From positions 7,966-71,965 of the forward strand of contig CAVXQP010000005.1 in the NCBI GenBank assembly GCA_963763955.1: a DNA stretch of 64,000 nucleotides, in the 5' to 3' direction. Below the pieces are notes generated by a model. It worked only from the letters and a program-made list of their open reading frames with translations, was not told the origin of the DNA and ran no database searches. Both the position numbers and the translations under genes were made by a program. Positions 55,562-63,220 of the stretch are shown piece by piece (the stretch's first letter is position 1; each line of letters starts with the position of its first letter). The stretch comes from DASUPK01 sp963763955 (GTDB lineage Bacteria; Actinomycetota; Thermoleophilia; Solirubrobacterales; 70-9).

Positions 55562-56443
55562 ATGACCGAGATCCGCCTTCTGGCCGTTCCCTACGAGGTC
55601 GGCGCCTTGCGTATGGGGGTGGGGCGCGGCCCGGAGCGGCTGATCGAGGCGGGTGCCCAGGAGGCCCTGGGCAGCGAAGGCGCCAAGGTCAGCGTCGAGA
55701 CGATCGAGCTGCAGGAAGACCTCAGAGATCGAAGCGGTGCCAGCGAGGCAAAGGCCGCATTCGAGCTGATCGGGCTGGTCTCCAAGGCCGTCCAAAGGGC
55801 GGTCGAGGATGGAGCCTTTCCGGTCCTGCTGTCCGGCAGCTGCTTCGCCGGGATCGGGGTGGTCACGGGGCTCGCCGAGCGCTCGCCGGGCGTCGTCTGG
55901 TTCGACGCGCACGGCGACTTCAACACGCCGGAGTCGACCATCGACGGCTACTTCGACGGCATGCCGCTGGCGATCCTCACCGGCGGCGGCTGGCGGACGA
56001 TGATCTCCGGGAGGGAGATCAGGACCGTTCCGGAGTCCGCTGTCGTGCTCGCTGGCGCGCGCGACTTCGACCCCCTCGAGCAGCTGCGACTCGACTCCTC
56101 CTCCGTCCACCGTCTCGCGCCTGCCGCCATCGACTCAGATGGCGCGGTCGCCAGCGCGGTGGACGCGATGGATCCGCCGCCGACCGGTCTCTACCTCCAC
56201 CTGGATCTCGACGTGCTCGACTCCGAGGAGGCCCGGGTGAACATCTACAGCGTCCCCGACGGCCTCAGCGCCGACCTGCTCACCTCGCAGGTTCGCTCGC
56301 TGCTCGACGCCCGCCCGGTGCGAGCGGTCTCGCTCACCGCCTACGACCCGGAGTGCGACCCCGAGGGACGGGTGCCGCCGATCGCCATGCGCCTGCTCGA
56401 GATCGTCGCCAAGCGCGCCGAGCGCGCCGGGCGCGATCGATGA
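55562..56443 (+). CDS. Arginase/agmatinase-family protein with a substituted metal ligand
   Basis: A 293-residue ureohydrolase-fold protein with VWFDAHGDFNTP (DAHGD) and LHLDLDVLDSEEA (DxDxxD), which supply most Mn ligands. The first motif, normally GGDHS, reads SGSCFAG, so a Cys replaces the first metal-binding His. This variant occurs in some actinobacterial members of unknown activity. It may hydrolyse a guanidino or formimino compound with an altered metal site. Its stop overlaps dtd. Confidence 0.85.
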   Translation: MTEIRLLAVPYEVGALRMGVGRGPERLIEAGAQEALGSEGAKVSVETIELQEDLRDRSGASEAKAAFELIGLVSKAVQRAVEDGAFPVLLSGSCFAGIGVVTGLAERSPGVVWFDAHGDFNTPESTIDGYFDGMPLAILTGGGWRTMISGREIRTVPESAVVLAGARDFDPLEQLRLDSSSVHRLAPAAIDSDGAVASAVDAMDPPPTGLYLHLDLDVLDSEEARVNIYSVPDGLSADLLTSQVRSLLDARPVRAVSLTAYDPECDPEGRVPPIAMRLLEIVAKRAERAGRDR

Positions 56444-56856
56444 GGGCCCTCGTCCAACGCGTCAGCCAGGCGGCCGTGGACGTCGAGGGGGAAAGGGTGG
56501 CGCAGATCGGCCCGGGAGTGCTCGTCCTGCTCGGTGTCTCTCGGGACGACACCGAGGCCGAGGCCGACCGGCTCGCCGAGAAGGTGCGCGCGCTGCGGAT
56601 CTTCGACGACGCGGACGGCAGGATGAACGAGCCGCTCGGCGACCGCGAGATCCTCTGCGTCAGCCAGTTCACGCTCTACGGCGACACGAAGAAGGGCACC
56701 CGGCCCAGCTACGTGCGGGCGGCCCCGGGCGATCAGGCGGAGCCGCTCTACGATCGTTTCTGCGAGCGGGCGGGGGCGGAGAAGGGCGTCTTCGGGGCCT
56801 GCATGGGGGTCGCGCTGGTGAACGATGGCCCGGTCACGGTCATGCTTGAGGTATAG
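56440..56856 (+). CDS. dtd: D-aminoacyl-tRNA deacylase
   Basis: A 138-residue enzyme beginning MRALVQRVSQAAVDVEGE with the active-site motif SQFTLYGDTKKG and the cross-subunit VNDGPVTVMLE. It removes D-amino acids mischarged on tRNA. ATG 56440 overlaps the arginase-family stop (ATGA). Confidence 0.96.
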   Translation: MRALVQRVSQAAVDVEGERVAQIGPGVLVLLGVSRDDTEAEADRLAEKVRALRIFDDADGRMNEPLGDREILCVSQFTLYGDTKKGTRPSYVRAAPGDQAEPLYDRFCERAGAEKGVFGACMGVALVNDGPVTVMLEV

Positions 56857-56870
56857 GCAGAGGATCTGGG

Positions 56871-56904
56871 GAGTTCTTCCGGATTTACCGGAAGAAGACA
56901 CCAA
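56871..56904. repeat. 34-bp palindromic repeat, copy C
   Basis: GAGTTCTTCCGGATTT followed by ACCGGAAGAAGACACCAA, about 28 of 34 positions identical to copy B. It is 33 kb from copies A and B and stands alone, without a DUF559 gene, in the 152-bp leader between dtd and rimP. Confidence 0.75.
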
Positions 56905-56956
56905 CTGCGGGGCTATACTCGCCCAGGAACCTTTTTTCGCACCGAACCGCGTGTCG

Positions 56957-56984
56957 AAAGGTGGGCGAGCGCCCGCCTTTTTTT
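56957..56984 (+). terminator. Terminator-like hairpin in the rimP leader
   Basis: AAAGGTGGGC (56957-56966) pairs with GCCCGCCTTT (56971-56980; one U-G), followed by T to 56984, giving a run of seven T. It lies 24 bases before the rimP ATG, so it would either end the dtd transcript or act as an attenuator of rimP-nusA-infB. Confidence 0.7.
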
Positions 56985-57008
56985 GGGCCCGCAGATGGAA
57001 AAACGGAT

Positions 57009-57455
57009 ATGGACGCAGAACTTCAGCAGATACAAGAGACCGTCGAGACCCGGCTCCACGACCAGGAGCCGGACGTCGAGCTGCTCGCGCTCGAGCGGCC
57101 CGCCACCGAGCGGCTGCGCCTCGTGATCGACAGCCCCGAAGGCGTCGACATCGCCCTCTGCGAGCGGGTCACCGGGCACCTCCGCGACCTGCTCGAGGAT
57201 TGGTCGCTGGAGGTCTCATCTCCCGGGCCCGAGCGGCCGCTGACCAAGCCGGAGCACTTTCGGCGCTTTCTGGGCAGGACGGTTCGAGTGCGGACGAACG
57301 AAGAGATCCAGGGAAGGCGCTCCTTCACCGGGCGTCTGGCCGATGCTGACGAGAAGCGGGTCAGTGTCGAGGCGGCGGAGGGAGCGGTCGAGATCCCGCT
57401 CGCCGCGGTCCGGCGCTCGAATCTGCTGCCCAACGCGAACGGAGGGGTGAGATGA
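57009..57455 (+). CDS. rimP: Ribosome maturation factor RimP
   Basis: A 148-residue protein with the N-terminal alpha/beta domain (VELLALERPATERLRLVIDSPEGVDI, CERVTGHL) and SSPGPERPLTKPEHFRRFLGR, followed by the SH3-like C-terminal domain. It helps assemble the 30S subunit. ATG 57009 gives a normal N terminus; its stop overlaps nusA (ATGA). Confidence 0.95.
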   Translation: MDAELQQIQETVETRLHDQEPDVELLALERPATERLRLVIDSPEGVDIALCERVTGHLRDLLEDWSLEVSSPGPERPLTKPEHFRRFLGRTVRVRTNEEIQGRRSFTGRLADADEKRVSVEAAEGAVEIPLAAVRRSNLLPNANGGVR

Positions 57456-59221
57456 CCCAGGAGATCGTCGACGCCGTCAGGATGCTCGAACAGGAGAAGG
57501 GGATCGCGGCTGACACACTGATGGACGCCCTTCAGGACGCGCTGCTCTCCGCCTACAAGAAGACACCGGGCGCCGCCAAGTACGCGAAGGTCGAGCTCGA
57601 CCATTCGAGCGCCGACTTCCGCGTCTACGAGCTGCTCGTGCCGGAGGACCTCGAGAAGCGCCTGCTCGACGAGCAGTTCGAGGAGCAGCTGCAGGCCGCC
57701 GAGGCCGCGGAAGCGGCCGGCGAGCCCGTGCCCGAGATCCAGGCCACTGGCCCGGCGGTGGATCCCGAGACCGGCGAGCGCCGCGAGGCCGAGGAGGAGG
57801 AGCTCGAGCCAGAGCGCCTCGAGCCTTATATGGACCAGATCGAGACCCGGGACGTGACGCCGGACGACTTCGGCCGCATCGCTGCCCAGACTGCGAAGCA
57901 GGTGATCCTGCAGCGGATCCGCGAGGCCGAGCGGGGCATGATGTTCGAGGAGTACAAGGACCGCGTCGGCGAGCTGGTCACCGGGATCATCCAGCAGTCC
58001 GACAACCGCTACACGCTGGTTCAACTCCGCGAGCGGGTCGAGGCTCTGTTGCCGCGTTCCGAACAGGTCTACAACGAGCGCTACGACCACGGTATGCGAG
58101 TCAAGGCGGTGATCACCGACGTCTCGGCCGACACCAAGGGCCCGAGCATCGTCGTCTCCCGCCGCAATCCCGAACTGATCAAGAAGCTCTTCGAGCTCGA
58201 GGTCCCCGAGATCGCCGACAAGCTGGTCGAGATCACGGGTGTCGCCCGGGAGCCGGGCTGGCGCTCGAAGATCGCCGTGATCTCGCACGCCGATGGCGTG
58301 GACCCCGTCGGCGCCTGCGTTGGGCCGCGTGGCTCCCGGGTGCGCATGGTCGTATCCGAGTTGCGCGGCGAGAAGATCGACATCATTCCTTACAACGACG
58401 AGCCGGCCCGCTTCGTGGCCAAGGCTCTCTCTCCGGCGCGGGTGCGCGAGGTGCTCGTCGACGACGAGACCAAGGAGGCGACGGTGATCGTCCCGGACGA
58501 CCAGCTCTCGCTGGCGATCGGGCGGGACGGCCAGAACGCCCGTCTCGCGGCGCGTCTGACCGGCTGGAAGGTGGACATCACCTCGGAGACCGAGTTCGCC
58601 CAGCAGGAGGAGGACATCGAGTACGAGGGCGAGGAGGCAGCCGACGGCCGCTGCATGGCCGTGATGACCACCGGCCGCCGCTGCCCGAATGCCGCCCTGC
58701 AGGGCTCCCAGTTCTGCGGCCTGCCGCAGCACCAGGCGCTGGCCCGCTTCAGCACAAACCAGGTGGCGGTGCTGAGCCCGCTGAGCGACGACGAGGTCGC
58801 GACCCTGTCCGATACCGCCGCGGATGAGGCGGCCGTCAAGGCGATCGTCGAGAAGGCCGAGAGCCAGTTCGACGAGAGTGCCGGGGCCGATGAGGAGACC
58901 CCCGCCGAGGACGCTGAGGAGGAAGAGCCCTCACCCGACGAAGCACAGGATGACGATTCCCCGCCCGAGGATGCGGCTTCCGAGGCGGAGGCTGCCGAGG
59001 AGACTGATGAGGCCGACGAAGAGGCTGCCGCTGAGGAAGAGACCTCAACCGCCGATGCGCCGGACGCCGGCGAGGAGGCCGAGGGCCCCGAGCAGAACCT
59101 CGAGCCCGAGTCCGAGGGCGAAAGCGAGCGCGGCAAGCAGACCGAGACATCCGACGACGGCGGTGAGCCCGAGGCCGAGGAGGCCCCGGTGACCGCCGGC
59201 GAGGAGCAGAAAACCGAGTAG
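57452..59221 (+). CDS. nusA: Transcription termination/antitermination factor NusA with zinc-like motif and acidic tail
   Basis: A 589-residue protein: N-terminal RNA-polymerase-binding domain with an acidic insertion (~residues 65-125), S1 domain, and two KH domains (KIAVISHADGVDPVGACVGPRGSRVRMV and LSLAIGRDGQNARLAARLTGW). After the KH domains it carries a Cys/His cluster (Cys401, Cys411, Cys422, His427; GRCMAVMTTGRRCPNAAL...FCGLPQH) that looks like a small zinc site, then ~150 very acidic residues. Neither is in E. coli or mycobacterial NusA. NusA controls pausing and termination and may regulate its own operon through the leader hairpin. Confidence 0.95.
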   Translation: MTQEIVDAVRMLEQEKGIAADTLMDALQDALLSAYKKTPGAAKYAKVELDHSSADFRVYELLVPEDLEKRLLDEQFEEQLQAAEAAEAAGEPVPEIQATGPAVDPETGERREAEEEELEPERLEPYMDQIETRDVTPDDFGRIAAQTAKQVILQRIREAERGMMFEEYKDRVGELVTGIIQQSDNRYTLVQLRERVEALLPRSEQVYNERYDHGMRVKAVITDVSADTKGPSIVVSRRNPELIKKLFELEVPEIADKLVEITGVAREPGWRSKIAVISHADGVDPVGACVGPRGSRVRMVVSELRGEKIDIIPYNDEPARFVAKALSPARVREVLVDDETKEATVIVPDDQLSLAIGRDGQNARLAARLTGWKVDITSETEFAQQEEDIEYEGEEAADGRCMAVMTTGRRCPNAALQGSQFCGLPQHQALARFSTNQVAVLSPLSDDEVATLSDTAADEAAVKAIVEKAESQFDESAGADEETPAEDAEEEEPSPDEAQDDDSPPEDAASEAEAAEETDEADEEAAAEEETSTADAPDAGEEAEGPEQNLEPESEGESERGKQTETSDDGGEPEAEEAPVTAGEEQKTE

Positions 59222-59224
59222 GAG

Positions 59225-61456
59225 ATGGCGAAGAAGCGCGTACACGAGATAGCGAAGGCCCAGGGCCTGACCAGCAAGGAGCTCCTTGCGGCGCTCAAGG
59301 CTGCCGGGGTCGAGGCGAAGGCCGCCCAGTCGAGCGTCGAGGAGTCGGACGCACTGGCCGCTCTGAAGGGCTTCGGCGATGGCGCCTCCTCCGGCTCGTC
59401 CGCCACCGCCACGAAGGCGAAGCCGGCGGCAACCGCCGCTGAGCAGGCCGCCCCCGCGAAGACGAAGAGCGACGGAGCCCCGAAGCCGGCCTCCGGAGAC
59501 GGCACATCCGCTGCGGCCAAGAAGGGCCCGGCCAAACGCCGCCGCCGCGTCGTGATCGACTCACAGGCCGCGCGTCGTGACCACATCGCCAAGACCCAGC
59601 CGCCGCCGCGACCGCCGCGCCGGCGCGGCGGTCGCCGCCGCCGCCCCCTGCTCGAGGAGCCCAGTGACAAGGAGCTGAAGCAGCCTGAGGAGCAGCCGCC
59701 GATCAAGGTGAACTCGGGGGCGACCGTCCGCGAGGTCGCCGAGAGCCTCGGCCTCTCCGCCGCCGAGGTGATCAAGGCTTTGATGAAGGAGGGGGAGATG
59801 GCGACTCTCACCCAGACCCTTACCGACGAGTCCGTCGAGTCGATCGCCAAGCAGTTCGACCGCAAGGTCGAGATCGTCACCACGGCCGATGAGGAGGTAG
59901 AGGAGCCCGTCGCCGAGGAGGACGACCAGGCCGATCTGGTCGAACGCCCCCCGGTGGTCACCGTGATGGGCCACGTCGACCACGGCAAGACCTCGCTGCT
60001 CGATGCGATCCGTCAGACCCAGGTCGCGGCCGGCGAGGCGGGTGGAATCACCCAGCACATCGGCGCCTACCAGGTCGCTCACGACGGCAAGACGCTCACC
60101 TTCCTGGACACTCCGGGCCACGAGGCATTCACCGCCATGCGCGCCAGAGGTGCCTCGGTCACCGATGTCGCCGTGATCGTCGTCGCCGCCGACGACGGCG
60201 TCATGCCGCAGACCGTCGAGGCGATCGACCACGCCCGGGCAGCCGGCGTCCCGATCCTGGTCGCCGTCAACAAGATCGACAAGGAGGGCGCCGACCCGAA
60301 CCGCGTCCGCACGGAGCTTGCGCAGCAGGACCTCAATCCCGAAGAGTGGGGCGGGGACACCGTCTACGCGGACGTCTCGGCGAAGACCAAGGACGGCCTC
60401 GACAACCTGCTCGAGATGATCCTGCTGGTCACCGACCTCGAGGAGCTGGGCGCGAACCCCGACGCTCCCGCCTCCGGGGCGGTGGTCGAGGCAGAACTCG
60501 ACCCTGGCCGCGGTCCAGTCACCGGCGTCCTGGTTCAGCGGGGCACCCTCCACGTCGGCGATGCGGTGGTCGCCGGTCCGGTCTGGGGCAAGGTCCGCGC
60601 GATGCTCGACGACAAGGGCGAGCGCGTGGACGAGGCCACTCCCGGGACGCCCGTGGAGGTCCTCGGGTTCGACGGAGTGAGCGAGGCCGGCGAGCACATC
60701 CAGGTGGTGGAGAACGAGCGCAAGGCACGCCAGCTCGCCCAGGAGCGCGAGACCCGCCTGAAGACCGAGCAGCTCGCCCGCCGCCAGGCCCGTAAGGTCA
60801 CCCTCGAGGAGGTCTTCCAGAGGGCCAGCGCGGGCCAGCTCAACGAGCTCAACATCGTGCTCAAGGCCGACGTCTCGGGATCGCTGGAGGCGCTCCAGGA
60901 CGAGATCGCGAAGCTGCCGCAGGAGCAGGTCCCCGTCAACGTCATCCATGCGCAGACCGGCGGCATCAACGAGTCCGACGTCATGCTGGCGGCCGCCTCC
61001 GACGCCGTGATCATCGGCTTCAACGTGCGGCCCCTTGCCGAGGCGCGCCGCGCGGCCGAGCAGGAGGGCGTCGACATCCGCACCTACACGGTGATCTACA
61101 AGGTCACGGAAGAGCTGCGCGCGGCGATGGAGGGCCTGCTCGAGCCGGAGGAGGTCGAGGAGGCGCTCGGCCAGGCCGAGGTCAAGCAGACCTTCAAGGC
61201 CTCGCGGGTCGGCACGATCGCCGGCTGCCTCGTCACGGACGGCAAGGTCACCCGCAACGCCAGCGTTCGCCTCGTCCGCGACGGCACCATCATCTGGTCG
61301 GGCAAGGTCGGCTCGCTGCGGCGCTTCAAGGACGACGTCCAGGAGGTCGACGAGGGCCAGGAGTGCGGCATCGTGCTCGACGGCTTCGCCGACATCAAGG
61401 AGGGCGACGTCCTCGAGTTCTTCGAGACGCGGCAGGTCGAGCAGACCCTGGAGTAG
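59225..61456 (+). CDS. infB: Translation initiation factor IF-2
   Basis: A 743-residue GTPase: short N-terminal IF2N domain (VHEIAKAQGLTSKELLAALKAAG), Ala/Lys-rich linker with an Arg-rich patch (RPPRRRGGRRRRPLLEE), second IF2N-like segment, the G domain (VMGHVDHGKTSLLDAIR, DTPGHEAFTAMRARG, NKIDKEGAD) and the C-terminal domains that bind initiator tRNA. It starts three bases after nusA; the ylxR gene often found between them is absent. Confidence 0.97.
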   Translation: MAKKRVHEIAKAQGLTSKELLAALKAAGVEAKAAQSSVEESDALAALKGFGDGASSGSSATATKAKPAATAAEQAAPAKTKSDGAPKPASGDGTSAAAKKGPAKRRRRVVIDSQAARRDHIAKTQPPPRPPRRRGGRRRRPLLEEPSDKELKQPEEQPPIKVNSGATVREVAESLGLSAAEVIKALMKEGEMATLTQTLTDESVESIAKQFDRKVEIVTTADEEVEEPVAEEDDQADLVERPPVVTVMGHVDHGKTSLLDAIRQTQVAAGEAGGITQHIGAYQVAHDGKTLTFLDTPGHEAFTAMRARGASVTDVAVIVVAADDGVMPQTVEAIDHARAAGVPILVAVNKIDKEGADPNRVRTELAQQDLNPEEWGGDTVYADVSAKTKDGLDNLLEMILLVTDLEELGANPDAPASGAVVEAELDPGRGPVTGVLVQRGTLHVGDAVVAGPVWGKVRAMLDDKGERVDEATPGTPVEVLGFDGVSEAGEHIQVVENERKARQLAQERETRLKTEQLARRQARKVTLEEVFQRASAGQLNELNIVLKADVSGSLEALQDEIAKLPQEQVPVNVIHAQTGGINESDVMLAAASDAVIIGFNVRPLAEARRAAEQEGVDIRTYTVIYKVTEELRAAMEGLLEPEEVEEALGQAEVKQTFKASRVGTIAGCLVTDGKVTRNASVRLVRDGTIIWSGKVGSLRRFKDDVQEVDEGQECGIVLDGFADIKEGDVLEFFETRQVEQTLE

Positions 61457-61479
61457 ACCGCCGGCGCTAGCCTCGGCGC

Positions 61480-61779
61480 GTGACCGCGTTCGTCGAGCTG
61501 ATCGAGATCCGTCTTCACTTCGGCGAGGTTCAGGACCTGAAGGGCAAGCGGAAGCTCCTCAAGTCGCTGAAGGACGGGATCCGGCAGCGATTCGGGGCTT
61601 CGGTGGCCGAGATCGAGGGCCACGACAAATGGCAGCGCTCGACGCTTCTCTGCGCGCTCGTCGGCGACGGACGGGTCTCCGACCGCGCGGACGGCCTGGT
61701 TCGCTTCGTCGAGAGCCGCTGCCCTGACGGATGTTCGGTCGAGCGCGATCTGCTCAGCCTGCGCGACATCCGCGACTGA
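61480..61779 (+). CDS. DUF503 family protein
   Basis: This 99-residue protein has the DUF503 pattern: VELIEIRLHFGEVQDLKGKRKLLKSLKDGIRQRF broken as LRL..A.SLKeKR, then VAEIEGHDKWQRSTL. It is regularly found between infB and rbfA in Gram-positive operons; function is unknown. GTG 61480 start. Confidence 0.88.
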   Translation: MTAFVELIEIRLHFGEVQDLKGKRKLLKSLKDGIRQRFGASVAEIEGHDKWQRSTLLCALVGDGRVSDRADGLVRFVESRCPDGCSVERDLLSLRDIRD

Positions 61780-61880
61780 TGAGGTGAAGCTCACAGCTTG
61801 TGATCTTCGCAACCGGGCCGTGTCCGTTCTGTTAGCGCACTTGGGTTTGTTTGAGCATCTGCTGTTATCGTCGCCCAGCG

Positions 61881-62216
61881 ATGGGGACCGCCCGGATGCG
61901 GCGCGTCAATGAGGCGATTCGCGAGATCCTCGGCGATGCGATCACGACGGAGCTCAAGGACCCGCGAATCGGATTCGTGACCGTGACCGAAGTTGACACC
62001 TCTCCCGACCTGCGCGCTGCGCGCGTCTACGTCAGCGTGCTCGGCTCCCCCGAGGAGCGCGAGAGCTCGCTCGCCGGCCTGCGTTCGTCCCATGGAGTCC
62101 TGCAGGGCAAGATCGCGAGCGGCATGCGCCTGAAGCGAACACCGACCCTGACCTTCGAATACGACGAGAGCGTCGATCGCGGCGCCCGCATCTCCCGTCT
62201 CCTGGACGACGAATGA
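61881..62216 (+). CDS. rbfA: Ribosome-binding factor A
   Basis: A 111-residue KH-like protein with RVNEAIREILGDAITTELKDPRIGFVTVTEVDTSPDLR split motif (RmxRvne, DPRIGFVTVT) and a VYVSVLGS strand. It helps mature the 5' end of 16S rRNA and cold adaptation. ATG 61881 lies 101 bases after DUF503; its stop overlaps nrnA (ATGA). Confidence 0.94.
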   Translation: MGTARMRRVNEAIREILGDAITTELKDPRIGFVTVTEVDTSPDLRAARVYVSVLGSPEERESSLAGLRSSHGVLQGKIASGMRLKRTPTLTFEYDESVDRGARISRLLDDE

Positions 62217-63217
62217 CGGAAGCGACCGAGCTCTTGACCAGCGACCTCGACCTCGTCGTAGAGGAGATCCGGGCAGGCGAGCGCTTCATCCTGACGACCC
62301 ACGAGAACCCGGACGGCGACGCGCTCGGCTCGCTGCTCGCCACCCAGCGGATCCTCGAGGCGCTCGGCAAGGACTCGGTGATGTTCCTGGCCGCGAAGGA
62401 GTTCCCGCTCCCGGTCGAATACCGGTTCCTGCCGCTGGAGGAGGTCTTCCACGAGCCGCCGGCGGACATCCACGATCGCGTCGTCATCTTCCTGGACTGC
62501 GGGAACATCGACCGCATGCCGGTCGACTTCCTGCGGACCGACGGGGCCAAGGTGATCAACATCGATCACCACCACGACAACACCCGCTTCGGCACCGTCA
62601 ACCTGGTCGACGTCGACGCCTCTTGCACCGCGGAGATCCTCTACGACATCGCCGGGCTGCTCGGCGTCGAGCTGACTCCGGAGATCGCCAATGCGCTCTA
62701 CGTCGCCCTCGTCACCGACACCGGCAAGTTCATGTACGAGAACACGGATGCGCGCTCTCACCGCATGGCCGCCGGGCTGATCGAGGCCGGGGTGGAGGTC
62801 AACGAGGTATATCGCCGCCTCTATGAACACGCGCCGATCGAGAAGCTCAGGCTGCTCGCCCGTGCGCTCGACCAGATTGAGCTGCTGGATGAGGGCCGGC
62901 TCGCGGTCACCTACATCTCCGCTGACGACTACGCGGCGACCGGCGCCAGCGAGGCACTCACCGAGGGGGTAATCGACCACCTCCGGACCATCGACGGGAC
63001 CCTGGTGGCCGCTGTCGTCCGCGATCAGGCCGAGAGCGGCCGTGCCGACCGCAAGGTGAGCATGCGCTCGACCGACGGGCGTGTCGACGTCTCGGCGATC
63101 GCTCGAGTCCACGGGGGCGGTGGCCATCGTCGCGCCGCCGGTTTCGGCACCGATCTCCCCTACGAGCAGGTCACCGAGTTCCTGATCGGGGAGATCGCCT
63201 CGCAGCTCGACAGCTGA
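62213..63217 (+). CDS. nrnA: DHH-family oligoribonuclease/pAp phosphatase NrnA
   Basis: A 334-residue phosphoesterase with HENPDGDALGSLLA, FLDCGNIDRMP, NIDHHHDNTRFG (the DHH motif), ALVTDTGKFMYEN and the DHHA1 motif GGGGHRRAAGFG. It degrades nano-RNAs and pAp. Standard neighbour of rbfA and truB. Confidence 0.94.
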   Translation: MTEATELLTSDLDLVVEEIRAGERFILTTHENPDGDALGSLLATQRILEALGKDSVMFLAAKEFPLPVEYRFLPLEEVFHEPPADIHDRVVIFLDCGNIDRMPVDFLRTDGAKVINIDHHHDNTRFGTVNLVDVDASCTAEILYDIAGLLGVELTPEIANALYVALVTDTGKFMYENTDARSHRMAAGLIEAGVEVNEVYRRLYEHAPIEKLRLLARALDQIELLDEGRLAVTYISADDYAATGASEALTEGVIDHLRTIDGTLVAAVVRDQAESGRADRKVSMRSTDGRVDVSAIARVHGGGGHRRAAGFGTDLPYEQVTEFLIGEIASQLDS

Positions 63218-63220
63218 GGC

